64,000 bases of DNA from Lachnospiraceae bacterium (GTDB lineage Bacteria > Bacillota > Clostridia > Lachnospirales > Lachnospiraceae). Made by a program: the position numbers and the translations under genes. The stretch covers positions 1-64,000 of the forward strand of contig JAETRI010000011.1 in assembly GCA_021770245.1 (NCBI GenBank), in the 5' to 3' direction. Every line of letters begins with the position of its first letter. Position 1 is the stretch's first letter. Positions 42,960-51,331 of the stretch are shown here, one piece after another. Below the pieces are notes generated by a model that worked only from the letters and a program-made list of their open reading frames with translations, was not told where the DNA came from and ran no database searches.

Positions 42960-44489
42960 TTAAAATCCCATATAAATAAAGTCGGATGCGTCAAACCCAA
43001 TCCCGTATTTACCGAACACAAACACCGTCCCCAGCAGAAAAAGACAGATCATAAAGCGCACCGGCAGGGGGGAAGCATAGATCCACTCTGCGGCGGGTTT
43101 CTTTTTCCATTCCCCGATCAGTTCAAAAAGCAGCACGACTCCGAATCCGAAAACGGCAATCATAAATTCCGTCTTATCCAGCCCCATCACGAAGATCAGC
43201 TGATCCGCCACCAGGAAGCCCTGCCATCTGGTGAAAAGATTTTCCAGACAGACGAGGGCCATCTCCATCGAATCCGAGCGGAAAAAGATCCATAGCACCG
43301 TCACGCCAAGGAAGGTAAAGAGGACCAAAAGGCAGCGGCCCAAGCCCCGCAGGACGCGGGCTGCCACTCCTTCCTTACCGGGCGTCCCCACTCCCTCCTT
43401 TCCCCGGGAAAGCCGTCGCCAAAGCCGCCGGACCGCATCCTCCGCCGCCCGGCAGACGCCGTGCAGCGCGCCCCAGGCCAGAAACTGAAGGCCTCCTCCA
43501 TGCCAAAGCCCGCTCACCAGAAATGTGATCAGAAGATTCCCTTCCTTTCGCAGCGCCCCCCGGCGGTTTCCGCCCAGAGGAATATAGACGTAATCCCTCA
43601 GCCACCCGCTTAAGGAAATATGCCATCGGCTCCAGAAGTCCTTAAATCCCGCTGCCAGATAGGGCTGACGGAAATTCTGCATCAGGGAAAATCCCATCAG
43701 CTGCGCCACGCCCACGGCGATGCAGGAATAGCTGGCGAAATCGCAGAAAATCTGGCCGGAATAAAAAAGGGCCGCCATCAGCATGGTAAAGCTGTCCGTA
43801 TTTTCATATAGGCCGTAAAGGTGATCCACCAGGACCGCCGCCCGGTCTGCCACCACCATTTTCAGGAAAAATCCCCACAGCACCGAGATCAGTCCCGTCA
43901 TATGACGGTCATAATCCCATAGCTGTCTCCTCTTCGCCCCGCAGACGCGCTTCAGCTGGGGAAGGAACCGGTCCCCCCTTTCGATGGGGCCACAGGAAAG
44001 GCTGGGAAAAAAGGATACGAACACGGCGAAATGAACCGGATTTCTCTCCGCCGGATACTTTCTTAAAGCCACATCCGCCAGATAACCCACCGCCTGCAGC
44101 GTGTAAAAGGAGATTCCCAAGGGCGCCACCCATCCCCAATCGGAGGCCACATCCAGGCGCACCCGGCGTATCCCGCCGCCTAAAAATACGTTCATCATCC
44201 CCTCCCACACCGGGAAATACCGGAAAACGGCGAGCAGGGCCAGATTGAAGGCAATACACCCTGCAGCCAGCGTCTTAGCGAACCTTTTTCTTTTTTCCAG
44301 GAGAATCCCGCAGCCATAGGTGGTAAGTATGGTCAGCGCCAGCCATACCACGGTCCCGGGGGCAGCGTAACCAAAAAACGCCAGATTGGCCATAAGCAGC
44401 ACGACGGCCCTCCCCCGTCCTCCCACAGCATAGAACAGGAGGAGGACTCCGATCAGAAACAGCGCAAATGCATAGGATTGAAAAAGCAA
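42960..44489 (-). CDS. MBOAT family O-acyltransferase (AlgI/DltB type)
   Basis: 509 residues with about eleven membrane helices. The MBOAT hallmark is LLITFLVSGLWHGGGLQFLAWGALHG, containing the catalytic His, and SCGPIERGDRFLPQL is typical of AlgI-like members. It would move acyl groups across the membrane onto an extracellular polymer with the SGNH partner. A TTG start (44489) is used, seven bases after GGGAGC. That site belongs to a hairpin-AGATGGGAGC module. The MATE gene ends 33 bases upstream. Confidence 0.88.
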   Translation of the reverse strand: MLFQSYAFALFLIGVLLLFYAVGGRGRAVVLLMANLAFFGYAAPGTVVWLALTILTTYGCGILLEKRKRFAKTLAAGCIAFNLALLAVFRYFPVWEGMMNVFLGGGIRRVRLDVASDWGWVAPLGISFYTLQAVGYLADVALRKYPAERNPVHFAVFVSFFPSLSCGPIERGDRFLPQLKRVCGAKRRQLWDYDRHMTGLISVLWGFFLKMVVADRAAVLVDHLYGLYENTDSFTMLMAALFYSGQIFCDFASYSCIAVGVAQLMGFSLMQNFRQPYLAAGFKDFWSRWHISLSGWLRDYVYIPLGGNRRGALRKEGNLLITFLVSGLWHGGGLQFLAWGALHGVCRAAEDAVRRLWRRLSRGKEGVGTPGKEGVAARVLRGLGRCLLVLFTFLGVTVLWIFFRSDSMEMALVCLENLFTRWQGFLVADQLIFVMGLDKTEFMIAVFGFGVVLLFELIGEWKKKPAAEWIYASPLPVRFMICLFLLGTVFVFGKYGIGFDASDFIYMGF

Positions 44490-44522
44490 TGTCCGCTCCC
44501 ATCTGCCCGGCTTGGCGGGCGT

Positions 44523-45884
44523 TTAAACCGAAGGGGGTTCCCCTTTCTTGGCGCTCCCGCGTTCCATTTTCCTCATCAGGAAACGGTATGCAACGTATAA
44601 GAAAATCCCGCCCGCAAACCAGGCGCTGGCGTTCGCCACACAGACCCCGATAAAGCTGCGTTTCCACGCCGCGGCGATGGCAAAGGCCGCCCGGGCTGCC
44701 AGTTCCACCACGCCGCCCATCATGGGCCAGAACCCGTAACCGCAGCCCTGGAGTACGTTCCGATAGATGAAGATCATGCCCACGGTAGTGAAGAAGACCC
44801 CGTTGATCGTCATATACGTCCTGGCATAGCCCAGCACGTCCGTCACGTCCCCGGTGATGAACAATCCGATGATGACGGGAAGCGTTACGAGGACGACCAC
44901 ATAAATGACCACCGAGTATACCGTGGAGATGCCGAAGGCAATCCTGCTTCCCCGCTTGATCCGCTCCAGGTCCCCGATCCCTCTGTTCTGTCCGCAATAG
45001 GTAGCCATGGTCATCCCGAGAGCCTGGAACATCTGCAGGACCAGATTCTCCACCCGGAAGGCAGCCGTATATGCGGCCACCACCGTGGAGCCCAGAAGAT
45101 TCAGCGCCACCTGTACCAGAATGGTTCCCACCGCCGTAATGCCGAACTGCAGCGCCATGGGAAATCCGATGGAAAGCTGGCTGCGCACACACCATTTCTC
45201 CGGCCTGAAATGCTCCCTTTTCAGGGAAAGGATGGGGACCTTTGTAATCAGATAGATCAGGCACAAAATCCCCGAAATCCCCTGGGAAGCCACCGTCGCC
45301 AAAGCCGCCCCGGCGACGCCCATATGAAAATATACGATCAGCACGATGTCCCCTGCCACGTTGAGAAATGCCGACAGGATCAGGAAGTACAGCGGGACCC
45401 TGCTGTTTCCTATGGCCCGCAGGATGCTTGAAATCAGATTATACAGCGCGGTGCAGCCCAGGCCCCAGCAGATGATCACGATATAGGTCCGGGACATATC
45501 CATGATATCTTCCGGCGTGCGCATCACGGAAAGCAGCCAGTCCATTCCCAGCACGCTCCCTGCCGTCATCACTACCGTAACGATCACCGAAAGCAGGATG
45601 GCGCTCCCCACGCTCCTCTTCATCCCTTCCCCGTCCCCGGCGCCGAAGCGCTGGGCCGTCATCACGGTAAATCCCGTCGTCATCCCCTGCAGGAAGCCGA
45701 TGATCAGGAAAGTGATCGTTCCCGTGGCGCCCACGGCGGCAAGGGCCTTCACCCCCACATAGCGGCCCACAATGACGGTATCCACCATGCTGTAGAGCTG
45801 TTGAAAAATGTTTCCCAGGATGATGGGAATGGCAAACCGAACGATCAGCCGAAAGGGGCTGCCCTTTGTCATATCCAGTTCCAT
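44523..45884 (-). CDS. MATE family efflux transporter
   Basis: 453 residues with twelve membrane segments in two related halves, as in the DinF/NorM superfamily. Representative segments are IPIILGNIFQQLYSMVDTVIVGRYVG and QFGITAVGTILVQVALNLLG. It probably exports cationic compounds using a sodium or proton gradient; the substrate is unknown. ATG 45884 follows GGAGG, which is the tail of a modular hairpin element. It precedes the MBOAT gene and could be cotranscribed with it. Confidence 0.9.
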   Translation of the reverse strand: MELDMTKGSPFRLIVRFAIPIILGNIFQQLYSMVDTVIVGRYVGVKALAAVGATGTITFLIIGFLQGMTTGFTVMTAQRFGAGDGEGMKRSVGSAILLSVIVTVVMTAGSVLGMDWLLSVMRTPEDIMDMSRTYIVIICWGLGCTALYNLISSILRAIGNSRVPLYFLILSAFLNVAGDIVLIVYFHMGVAGAALATVASQGISGILCLIYLITKVPILSLKREHFRPEKWCVRSQLSIGFPMALQFGITAVGTILVQVALNLLGSTVVAAYTAAFRVENLVLQMFQALGMTMATYCGQNRGIGDLERIKRGSRIAFGISTVYSVVIYVVVLVTLPVIIGLFITGDVTDVLGYARTYMTINGVFFTTVGMIFIYRNVLQGCGYGFWPMMGGVVELAARAAFAIAAAWKRSFIGVCVANASAWFAGGIFLYVAYRFLMRKMERGSAKKGEPPSV

Positions 45885-45943
45885 ACGAACCTCCATGCCG
45901 CGTCCTGTGCGGCTGCTCATCTGTGATTCGGATTTGGGCCAAG
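45885..45943 (-). repeat. Modular hairpin element (short form) before MATE gene
   Basis: On the minus strand CCGAATCACAGATGAG runs directly into CAGCCGC-ACAGGA-CGCGGCATGGAGG. The middle stems are missing. The end gives the Shine-Dalgarno of the MATE gene. Confidence 0.6.
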
Positions 45944-46121
45944 GTCTGCGTTAGAAACCCCTGCCCGCAAAATGCCTTTCCGCCCGGCACTGCGGCGGAA
46001 AATCCTCCGCCCGGCTCCCGCACGCAAAAAGATGCAGAAATTTTCATTTCCGCACCTTTCCCGCCCTCCGCAGCCCGCCGGGCCTATTCCGTCGGATTTT
46101 TCTTCCGCTCCGTCATGCCGG

Positions 46122-46517
46122 TCAGTCGTCTTCCGTCCCGTCCGCGCCTTCCGCACCGATGTTGAGCATATTCATGGTCCTTCTGCGCATCCGTGCCTGT
46201 TCCGAAGCTTCCAATATGTAATTCTTGATTTCCTTCGCGTTCTTCACATGCGTAAGCAGCAGGACCGGATTCGTGGTATCTCCCGTATAACACTTCACCG
46301 TGCCGATGCCCACGATCCGCTCCGCCAGAGAGGAAAGCAGCTCCACATCCTGCACCTTATACATGTAGCAGTCGTTTTCCCTCTTGTTGAGAAAGCCCTC
46401 GGAAATTGTGATCATATCCTGTTTGATGGTATAAACCGTAAAAGTGAAGGGAAGCCCCAGGAAAAGCCATCTTTTCTTCTCCCGAAACATGATCTCGTTA
46501 TCTTCATTCGTATTCAT
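46122..46517 (-). CDS. PH-domain-like protein (YdbS/bPH type)
   Basis: 131 residues. The core FTVYTIKQDMITISEGFLNKRENDCYMYKVQDVELLSSL by its pattern (residues about 25-65) matches bacterial PH domains related to DUF304. The hydrophobic segment WLFLGLPFTFTVY is short and may associate with the membrane. Function unknown. ATG 46517 follows AGAGGG. Divergent from pyrB. Confidence 0.7.
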   Translation of the reverse strand: MNTNEDNEIMFREKKRWLFLGLPFTFTVYTIKQDMITISEGFLNKRENDCYMYKVQDVELLSSLAERIVGIGTVKCYTGDTTNPVLLLTHVKNAKEIKNYILEASEQARMRRRTMNMLNIGAEGADGTEDD

Positions 46518-46576
46518 ATCGCCCTCTGCTTCCGCGTCCTGCCCTCCCTGTGGAAATTGCGGACGCTTTTTGTTGT

Positions 46577-46605
46577 AGTATACTATCATCCGCCGTAAAG
46601 TTCAA
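46577..46605 (-). promoter_or_regulatory. Promoter of the PH-domain gene
   Basis: TTGAAC (46600-46605) and TATACT (46577-46582) on the minus strand, 17 bases apart. It lies back to back with the pyrB promoter. Confidence 0.65.
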
Positions 46606-46619
46606 GTGACAGTTTAGAG

Positions 46620-46648
46620 TTGCATCCCATTCCGGCCTGTGCTATAAT
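46620..46648 (+). promoter_or_regulatory. Promoter of pyrBI
   Basis: TTGCAT (46620-46625), 17-base spacer, TATAAT (46643-46648) with an extended TGC before it. The transcript would begin near 46655, leaving a 320-base leader before pyrB. Confidence 0.75.
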
Positions 46649-46744
46649 GTGCCGAGAACAAAACACCGCCGTCCTTTTTCTTTGGGATAACCGGAGCGGG
46701 GCGGCACCGATACCAAACAGAATCCATTTTTTATCGGAGCGGCA

Positions 46745-46978
46745 ATGGGAAGAATAATCCTGCGAGGAAACGACATCCTCTCCAAATTCATAGCGGACAT
46801 CAGGACAATAATCGAAGGGAAAATTGTTTTCTCTTCGATTTTCTTTTTTCCGGGGATGACGCACGGGGTGCGGCATCCTTTGTTTTGTCCCGAATCTTCC
46901 TTCTTCCAAAGGGACTGGTATCCCGTCCCTGCCGCCATACCGAGGGCACGGATACGGAAAGGAGCAAACCTGTTATGA
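46745..46978 (+). CDS. Candidate leader peptide ORF of pyrBI (PyrL-like)
   Basis: 77 codons beginning [15 protein letters not shown] after GGAG five bases upstream. The frame crosses the terminator hairpin at 46809-46849, where the U-run encodes Ile-Phe-Phe-Phe-Pro. It ends with a TGA that overlaps the pyrB start (ATGA). In E. coli pyrBI, ribosomes on the pyrL leader that keep close to RNA polymerase at low UTP block the attenuator. The layout here is the same but the ORF reaches pyrB. From memory, E. coli PyrL also has FFFP..TH and LFCP; here FFFPGMTH and LFCPE. Translation is unproven. Confidence 0.5.
   Translation: MGRIILRGNDILSKFIADIRTIIEGKIVFSSIFFFPGMTHGVRHPLFCPESSFFQRDWYPVPAAIPRARIRKGANLL
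46809..46849 (+). terminator. Attenuator in the pyrBI leader
   Basis: AATCGAAGGGAAAA pairs with TTTTCTCTTCGATT and is followed by TTTTCTTTTTT. It is an intrinsic terminator about 130 bases before pyrB and within the leader ORF. Confidence 0.75.
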
Positions 46979-47892
46979 GACATCTGATGAATCCCCTCGA
47001 TTTCTCCGTCGAGGAATTGGATCGGCTTTTTGGGCTGGCCCGCGACATAGAGGCCGATATGCCCAAATACGCCCATTCCTGTGCGGGAAAGAAGCTGGCA
47101 ACCTGTTTCTATGAACCCAGCACGAGAACCCGTCTGAGTTTTGAAGCCGCCATGCTGAACCTGGGCGGAAGCGTGCTCGGTTTTTCCGATGCCGCCGCCT
47201 CCTCCGCCTCCAAGGGGGAAAGCGTGGCGGACACCATCCGCATCATCTCCTGTTATGCCGATATCTGCGCCATGCGTCATCACAAGGAGGGGGCTCCCAT
47301 GGTCGCCGCATCTTACTCCGGCATTCCGGTCATCAATGCGGGTGACGGCGGGCATCAGCATCCCACCCAGACTCTCACCGACCTGATGACCATCCGCAGC
47401 CTGAAGGGACGCCTCTGCGACCTCACCATCGGCCTGTGCGGGGATCTGAAATTCGGACGTACCGTGCATTCCCTCATCAATGCCCTGGTGCGTTATGACA
47501 ACATCCGTTTTCTTTTCATCTCTCCGGAGGAGCTGCGCGTGCCGGATTATATTACGGAAATGCTCAAGGAAAAGGGGATCCCCTTTGAGGAGGTCATCCG
47601 TCTGGAGGAAGTCCTTCCACGCCTCGATCTTCTGTACATGACCCGCGTCCAAAAGGAACGGTTTTTTAATGAGGAGGATTATGTACGCTTAAAGGATTTC
47701 TATATCCTGGACAAGGCCAAAATGAAGCTGGCGTCCAAGGACATGCTGGTGCTCCATCCCCTTCCCAGAGTAAACGAAATCTCCGTGGATGTGGATGATG
47801 ACCCCAGGGCCGTCTATTTCAAACAGGCGCAGTACGGCGTCTATGTACGGATGGCCCTGATCCTTACCCTGCTCGGCCTGGCAGACGCCTGA
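46975..47892 (+). CDS. pyrB: Aspartate carbamoyltransferase catalytic subunit
   Basis: 305 residues. PyrB condenses carbamoyl phosphate and aspartate, the first committed pyrimidine step. The carbamoyl-phosphate motif [24 protein letters not shown] and [11 protein letters not shown] are visible. ATG 46975 follows GGAAAGGAG at a distance of about nine bases and overlaps the stop of the leader ORF. The regulatory subunit gene pyrI follows, so the enzyme should be an allosteric dodecamer of the E. coli type. Confidence 0.97.
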   Translation: MRHLMNPLDFSVEELDRLFGLARDIEADMPKYAHSCAGKKLATCFYEPSTRTRLSFEAAMLNLGGSVLGFSDAAASSASKGESVADTIRIISCYADICAMRHHKEGAPMVAASYSGIPVINAGDGGHQHPTQTLTDLMTIRSLKGRLCDLTIGLCGDLKFGRTVHSLINALVRYDNIRFLFISPEELRVPDYITEMLKEKGIPFEEVIRLEEVLPRLDLLYMTRVQKERFFNEEDYVRLKDFYILDKAKMKLASKDMLVLHPLPRVNEISVDVDDDPRAVYFKQAQYGVYVRMALILTLLGLADA

Positions 47893-47956
47893 CGGGCCGG
47901 TATTTGAAAAATCGTCCTGTTTTAAATTTTAATTTGAAGAAAGAAAGGGTAAATAT

Positions 47957-48400
47957 ATGTTAAACGTCGGTAAAATCGAAGAAGGCTTTGTCCTTGACCA
48001 CATCCAGGCCGGAAAGAGCCTGTCCCTCTATCACCATCTGCAGCTGGATAAACTGGATTGTCCCGTGGCGATCATCAAAAACGCAAGAAGCAATAAGATG
48101 GGTAAAAAAGATATTCTTAAGGTGGAATGCGATGTGGATCAGATGGATCTGGACGTGCTGGCCGTCATCGACCACAATATTACCGTAAATGTCATCAAAA
48201 ACGGAGAAATCGTGGAAAAGAAGGAACTCACGCTCCCGAAAGAGATCCGGAATATCATCTACTGCCGCAATCCCCGCTGCATCACTTCCATTGAACAGGG
48301 GCTGCCGCATGTGTTCACCCTGGCAGACGAAAAAAAGGAGATCTACCGTTGTAAATACTGCGAGGAAAAGTTTGACAGGCGTTCCTGGATCAAAAGTTAA
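47957..48400 (+). CDS. pyrI: Aspartate carbamoyltransferase regulatory subunit
   Basis: 147 residues. The N-terminal nucleotide-binding domain includes GFVLDHIQAGKSL and CPVAIIKNARSNKMGKKDILKVE. The C-terminal zinc domain has CRNPRCI and CKYCEEKF, giving the four Cys ligands. It confers CTP/ATP control on PyrB. ATG 47957 follows AGAAAGGG, 64 bases after pyrB. Cotranscription with pyrB is near certain. Confidence 0.96.
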   Translation: MLNVGKIEEGFVLDHIQAGKSLSLYHHLQLDKLDCPVAIIKNARSNKMGKKDILKVECDVDQMDLDVLAVIDHNITVNVIKNGEIVEKKELTLPKEIRNIIYCRNPRCITSIEQGLPHVFTLADEKKEIYRCKYCEEKFDRRSWIKS

Positions 48401-48770
48401 ATGCCTGATACCGGCTCTTCGAAAAGCGGTTTGCCGCAGTCACGCCGCCGCGCCGGATCAGCGCCTTGCAATCCTATCCGGCCATGCATTTTTACACAGG
48501 TATCCGGTTTGATAAAAAAGCAGACACAATCCGCTCCCATGCCCGTGAATAAACGATCCTTTTTCGGTGCATACTCTGAAAAGAACCTGAGATTTGAGTG
48601 TGTGCTTTGCACACGGATAGGAGCAAGGTTGAAAGAAGAACACTTTCAACCTCCCTGATTTGAGTGTGTGCTTTGCACACGGATAGGAGCCAAGTTTGAG
48701 ACTGCGTTTCAAACTCTTTATTATTAGTAGCAGTATCGCAAGCGAAGCTTGCGATATGCAAGGGGTATAA
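48401..48770 (+). repeat. Repeat-rich stretch: 34-bp direct repeat and three hairpins
   Basis: A 34-bp sequence containing GTGTGCTTTGCACACGGATAG and beginning GATTTGA occurs exactly twice (48591-48624, 48657-48690). The 32 bases between them are themselves palindromic (AGGTTGAAAG/CTTTCAACCT). AGTTTGA/TCAAACT (48693-48715) and TATCGCAAG-type (48734-48756) hairpins follow. No gene was found. Each copy ends in GGATAGGAGC, a ribosome-site-like tail. Confidence 0.6.
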
Positions 48771-48773
48771 AAG

Positions 48774-48962
48774 ATGAATGCATGTGTGGACCAGATAACC
48801 TGTATCGGCTGCGGTATGTGCCCCGGCATAGCACCGGAGGTGTTCCGGATGGGCGAAAGCCAAAAAGCGGAGGCCTATGCTCCCGTTGACGGCGGGAATA
48901 AGGATTCCGTACAGGAAGCCATCGATTCCTGCCCTGTATCGGCAATCTCCTGGGTAGACTGA
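48774..48962 (+). CDS. Ferredoxin, single [4Fe-4S] type
   Basis: 62 residues. CIGCGMCPG near the N-terminus plus CP late in the sequence (SCPVSAISW) supply the four cysteines of one [4Fe-4S] cluster, as in short ferredoxins of the Fer/Bacillus-Thermotoga type. An electron carrier in the cytosol. ATG 48774 follows AAGGGG. It stands alone after repeat modules; the redox partner is not visible nearby. Confidence 0.9.
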   Translation: MNACVDQITCIGCGMCPGIAPEVFRMGESQKAEAYAPVDGGNKDSVQEAIDSCPVSAISWVD

Positions 48963-48982
48963 CCCGCCGCTAAAGAAAGATG

Positions 48983-49072
48983 CGTCCTGCGCCCCCAACC
49001 GGCCCCTGCGGAGTGTGATGGTCCCCTCTGTGATCATCACACTCCGCAGGGGCCGGTTGGGGGCGGCAGACG
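48983..49072. repeat. Foldback element with 38-bp arms
   Basis: CGTCCTGCGCCCCCAACCGG and on pairs with its complement with two mismatches. The loop GTCCCCTCTGTGAT is the shared core of the family (compare 38395-38420). It probably terminates the ferredoxin transcript. Confidence 0.7.
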
Positions 49073-49170
49073 GCGCCGGGATATTCATGCTTTTTCCTGG
49101 GACAGGCCGGACGCATCGCCCTTCGCGGTTCTATATTAAGAATCATAGAAATGGCTGCATATTTTTACTA

Positions 49171-49209
49171 AAATCCATCTGTTTTTTCTAACAGGTGGAT
49201 TTTTTATTT
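49171..49209 (+). promoter_or_regulatory. Terminator-type hairpin in the leader of the uronide operon
   Basis: AAATCCATCTGTT pairs with AACAGGTGGATTT and runs into a T-tract, 12 bases before the AAAGGAGG of GH88. It may be an attenuator for the operon. A TATAAT at 49212-49217 lies too close to the start codon to be a usual promoter. Confidence 0.5.
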
Positions 49210-49238
49210 GATATAATTTTAAAAAAAGGAGGTTACCT

Positions 49239-50405
49239 ATGGGAAACTACAATGTAAAAGGGACGGATCTGGAGTGGCTGGACGGCGTATACGAAAAGCT
49301 CCTGGTCAAGATGGAGAGGGAGTGTGAACGGGTGGGTTCCGATATCCCCTATACCCCGCACAACGGAAGATATCAGGATCTGGGCATGCCCGGCGGCCTG
49401 TATTTCTGGACCAACGGTTTCTGGCCGGGAATCCTCTGGCAGATGTATGGGGCCACCGGCCGGACGGCTTACAGGAAAGCAGCGGAGGGTGTAGAGGAGC
49501 GGCTGGATGAAACCCTTCACGGTTTTGAAGGGCTGCACCACGATGTGGGTTTCATGTTCCTGCCCTCTTCCGTGATCAATTACCGGGAAACAAAGAATCC
49601 GGATTCCCGCCGCCGCGCTCTTCATGCCGCCAATCTGCTGGCAGGGCGGTTCAATCCTGTCGGTAAGTATATCCGGGCATGGAACGAAAGCTTCCAAAAT
49701 GACGGGACGGATATCAGCGGCTGGATGATCATCGACTGCCTCATGAATATCCCTCTTCTGTACTGGGCCAGCCGGGAAACAGGGGATCCCCGCTTTACCC
49801 ATATCGCCGTCAGCCATGCAAAAACGGCACAGCGCTACATTGTGCGGGAAGACGGAAGCTGCAACCATATCGTGATATTCGATTCCCTAACCGGCGAATT
49901 TGTGGACAATCCCGGCGGGCAGGGTTATGGAAGGGGATCCTCCTGGAGCCGGGGCCAATCCTGGGCGGTTTACGGTTTTGCCCTCAGTTATCGGCACACC
50001 GGGGATGAATCTTTCCTGAACACCGCCAAACAATGCGCCCATTACTGTATTTCCAATCTGGCCGTTTCCGACTGGCTTCCTCTGGTGGATTATCGCGCCC
50101 CTGAGGAACCGGTAAAATATGATTCCACCGCCGGCATGATCACCGCCTGCGGGCTTCTGGAACTGGCCGGGCATGTGGGCGAACAGGAAAAGAGTCTGTA
50201 TACCAAAGCGGCCATCCGCATTTTAAGGGCCTGCGACGCCAAATTCAGCAACTGGGATCCGGAAATGGATTCTATTGTGGACGGCGGAACCTTCTTCTAC
50301 CATGATCCATCGGGGGAAAATACGGAAGTGCCCATCATCTATGGGGACTATTACTTTATCGAAGCGATCCTGCGCCTTAAGGATAAGGCACTCTTTCTGT
50401 GGTAA
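49239..50405 (+). CDS. GH88-type unsaturated glucuronyl hydrolase
   Basis: 388 residues, an (alpha/alpha)6-barrel enzyme. LHHDVGFMFLPSSV and SGWMIIDCLMNIPLLYWA carry the two conserved Asp residues, and SSWSRGQSWAVYGFA is the strongest family motif. It releases the unsaturated uronic acid left by polysaccharide lyases from oligosaccharides. No signal peptide, so it acts on imported fragments. It heads a probable operon with a discoidin-like protein, kduI and kduD, which process the product. ATG 49239 follows AAAGGAGG. Confidence 0.9.
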   Translation: MGNYNVKGTDLEWLDGVYEKLLVKMERECERVGSDIPYTPHNGRYQDLGMPGGLYFWTNGFWPGILWQMYGATGRTAYRKAAEGVEERLDETLHGFEGLHHDVGFMFLPSSVINYRETKNPDSRRRALHAANLLAGRFNPVGKYIRAWNESFQNDGTDISGWMIIDCLMNIPLLYWASRETGDPRFTHIAVSHAKTAQRYIVREDGSCNHIVIFDSLTGEFVDNPGGQGYGRGSSWSRGQSWAVYGFALSYRHTGDESFLNTAKQCAHYCISNLAVSDWLPLVDYRAPEEPVKYDSTAGMITACGLLELAGHVGEQEKSLYTKAAIRILRACDAKFSNWDPEMDSIVDGGTFFYHDPSGENTEVPIIYGDYYFIEAILRLKDKALFLW

Positions 50406-50490
50406 AATTGAGAAACCGCATTCGTGATTTCTCAGACATGAATCGAAGATTCATGTTGCGCTGCCGCGCAGGACGCGGCATGATGGAGGT
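50405..50490 (+). repeat. Modular hairpin element inside the uronide operon
   Basis: The element follows the GH88 stop directly: GAGAAACCGC..., CATGAATC-GAA-GATTCATG, GCCGCG-CAGGA-CGCGGCATG, then GGAGG. Its frame (RNRIRDFSDMNRRFMLRC) is open and in phase with the next gene. Confidence 0.65.
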
Positions 50491-50494
50491 TTCT

Positions 50495-51313
50495 ATGTCA
50501 GAATTATGTATCAAAGTGCTCGACGGAAAAGGGCAGACACAGGCAGTCGGCAGGGGAACCGGGGAAGTCAGCCTGGTCCTGGCCCGGGAATACGAGGAAG
50601 GGGACCTGATCCTCTTCCAGTCCTCCGAAAACGGACAGTATATCTGGCTCCAGTTTGACGATGCGCTGGGAAAATCCCTGGTTTATGTCACCGGCATGAT
50701 CTTTTTTTGCATTCCCTTCGGAGAAAAACGCGCCAGTCTTTCTCCAAAGGCTTTCCGTGGAAAAAAACACCTGCTCTCTGCCAGGGCCGCAAGGGATTTC
50801 GAGATAACTGCCTATCGGAACCTGGCCGTCAACGTATATGACCAGGGCAGTATCCGGAACCTGTATCCCCACGCCACGGCAAACGTGGAAACCAGGGACG
50901 AAGCCGTATTCGCCGCACGAAATGCCATAGACGGCGTAACGGTCACATCCTGCCACGGGGAATGGCCCTACGGCTCGTGGGGAATCAACCGGCAGGACGA
51001 CGCGCGGATCCGCATTGACTTCGGGACGGATGTGGCAGCCGATCGAATTATTTTGTACACAAGGGCCGATTTCCCCCATGACAATTGGTGGAACCGGGTA
51101 TCCTTCTCCTTTTCCGACGGCAGCGGGCTGGAATGGGAGCTGCAAAAGGGCGGCATGGCTCAGGAAATCCGGTTTGAAGAAAAACAAATCTCCTGGCTGG
51201 AAATGCACGATATGAAAAAGTCTGACGACCCTTCCCCCTTCCCGGCCCTGTCCCAAATTGAGGTCTATGGCAGGCCCTGCCCGGGCAAAGGGAACGGGCC
51301 GGAATATAAATGA
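50495..51313 (+). CDS. Intracellular discoidin-like (F5/8 type C fold) protein of unknown function
   Basis: 272 residues. The second half has a galactose-binding-like pattern: ARNAIDGVTVTSCHGEWPYGSWGINRQDDARIRIDFG, then DRIILYTRADFPHDNWW and a final IEVYG, as in F5/8 type C domains. The first half is beta-rich and unrecognised. Without a signal peptide it would bind or process a carbohydrate in the cytosol, perhaps in the same pathway as its neighbours. ATG 50495 follows GGAGG. It lies between GH88 and kduI in an apparent operon. Confidence 0.7.
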   Translation: MSELCIKVLDGKGQTQAVGRGTGEVSLVLAREYEEGDLILFQSSENGQYIWLQFDDALGKSLVYVTGMIFFCIPFGEKRASLSPKAFRGKKHLLSARAARDFEITAYRNLAVNVYDQGSIRNLYPHATANVETRDEAVFAARNAIDGVTVTSCHGEWPYGSWGINRQDDARIRIDFGTDVAADRIILYTRADFPHDNWWNRVSFSFSDGSGLEWELQKGGMAQEIRFEEKQISWLEMHDMKKSDDPSPFPALSQIEVYGRPCPGKGNGPEYK

Positions 51314-51331
51314 AAGGACGGTAAACGAAGC

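Noticed and set aside
44275..45264. 329-codon frame on the minus strand
   Set aside because: Same-strand alternative frame within the MATE gene; Gly/Arg-rich shadow.
48591..48690. Two 34-bp repeats with a 32-base spacer, CRISPR-like in size
   Set aside because: Only two units, the spacer is a palindrome, and no cas gene is present.
49212..49217. TATAAT close to the GH88 start
   Set aside because: Transcription would begin within the ribosome site, and no -35 fits; treated as T-tract sequence after the hairpin.
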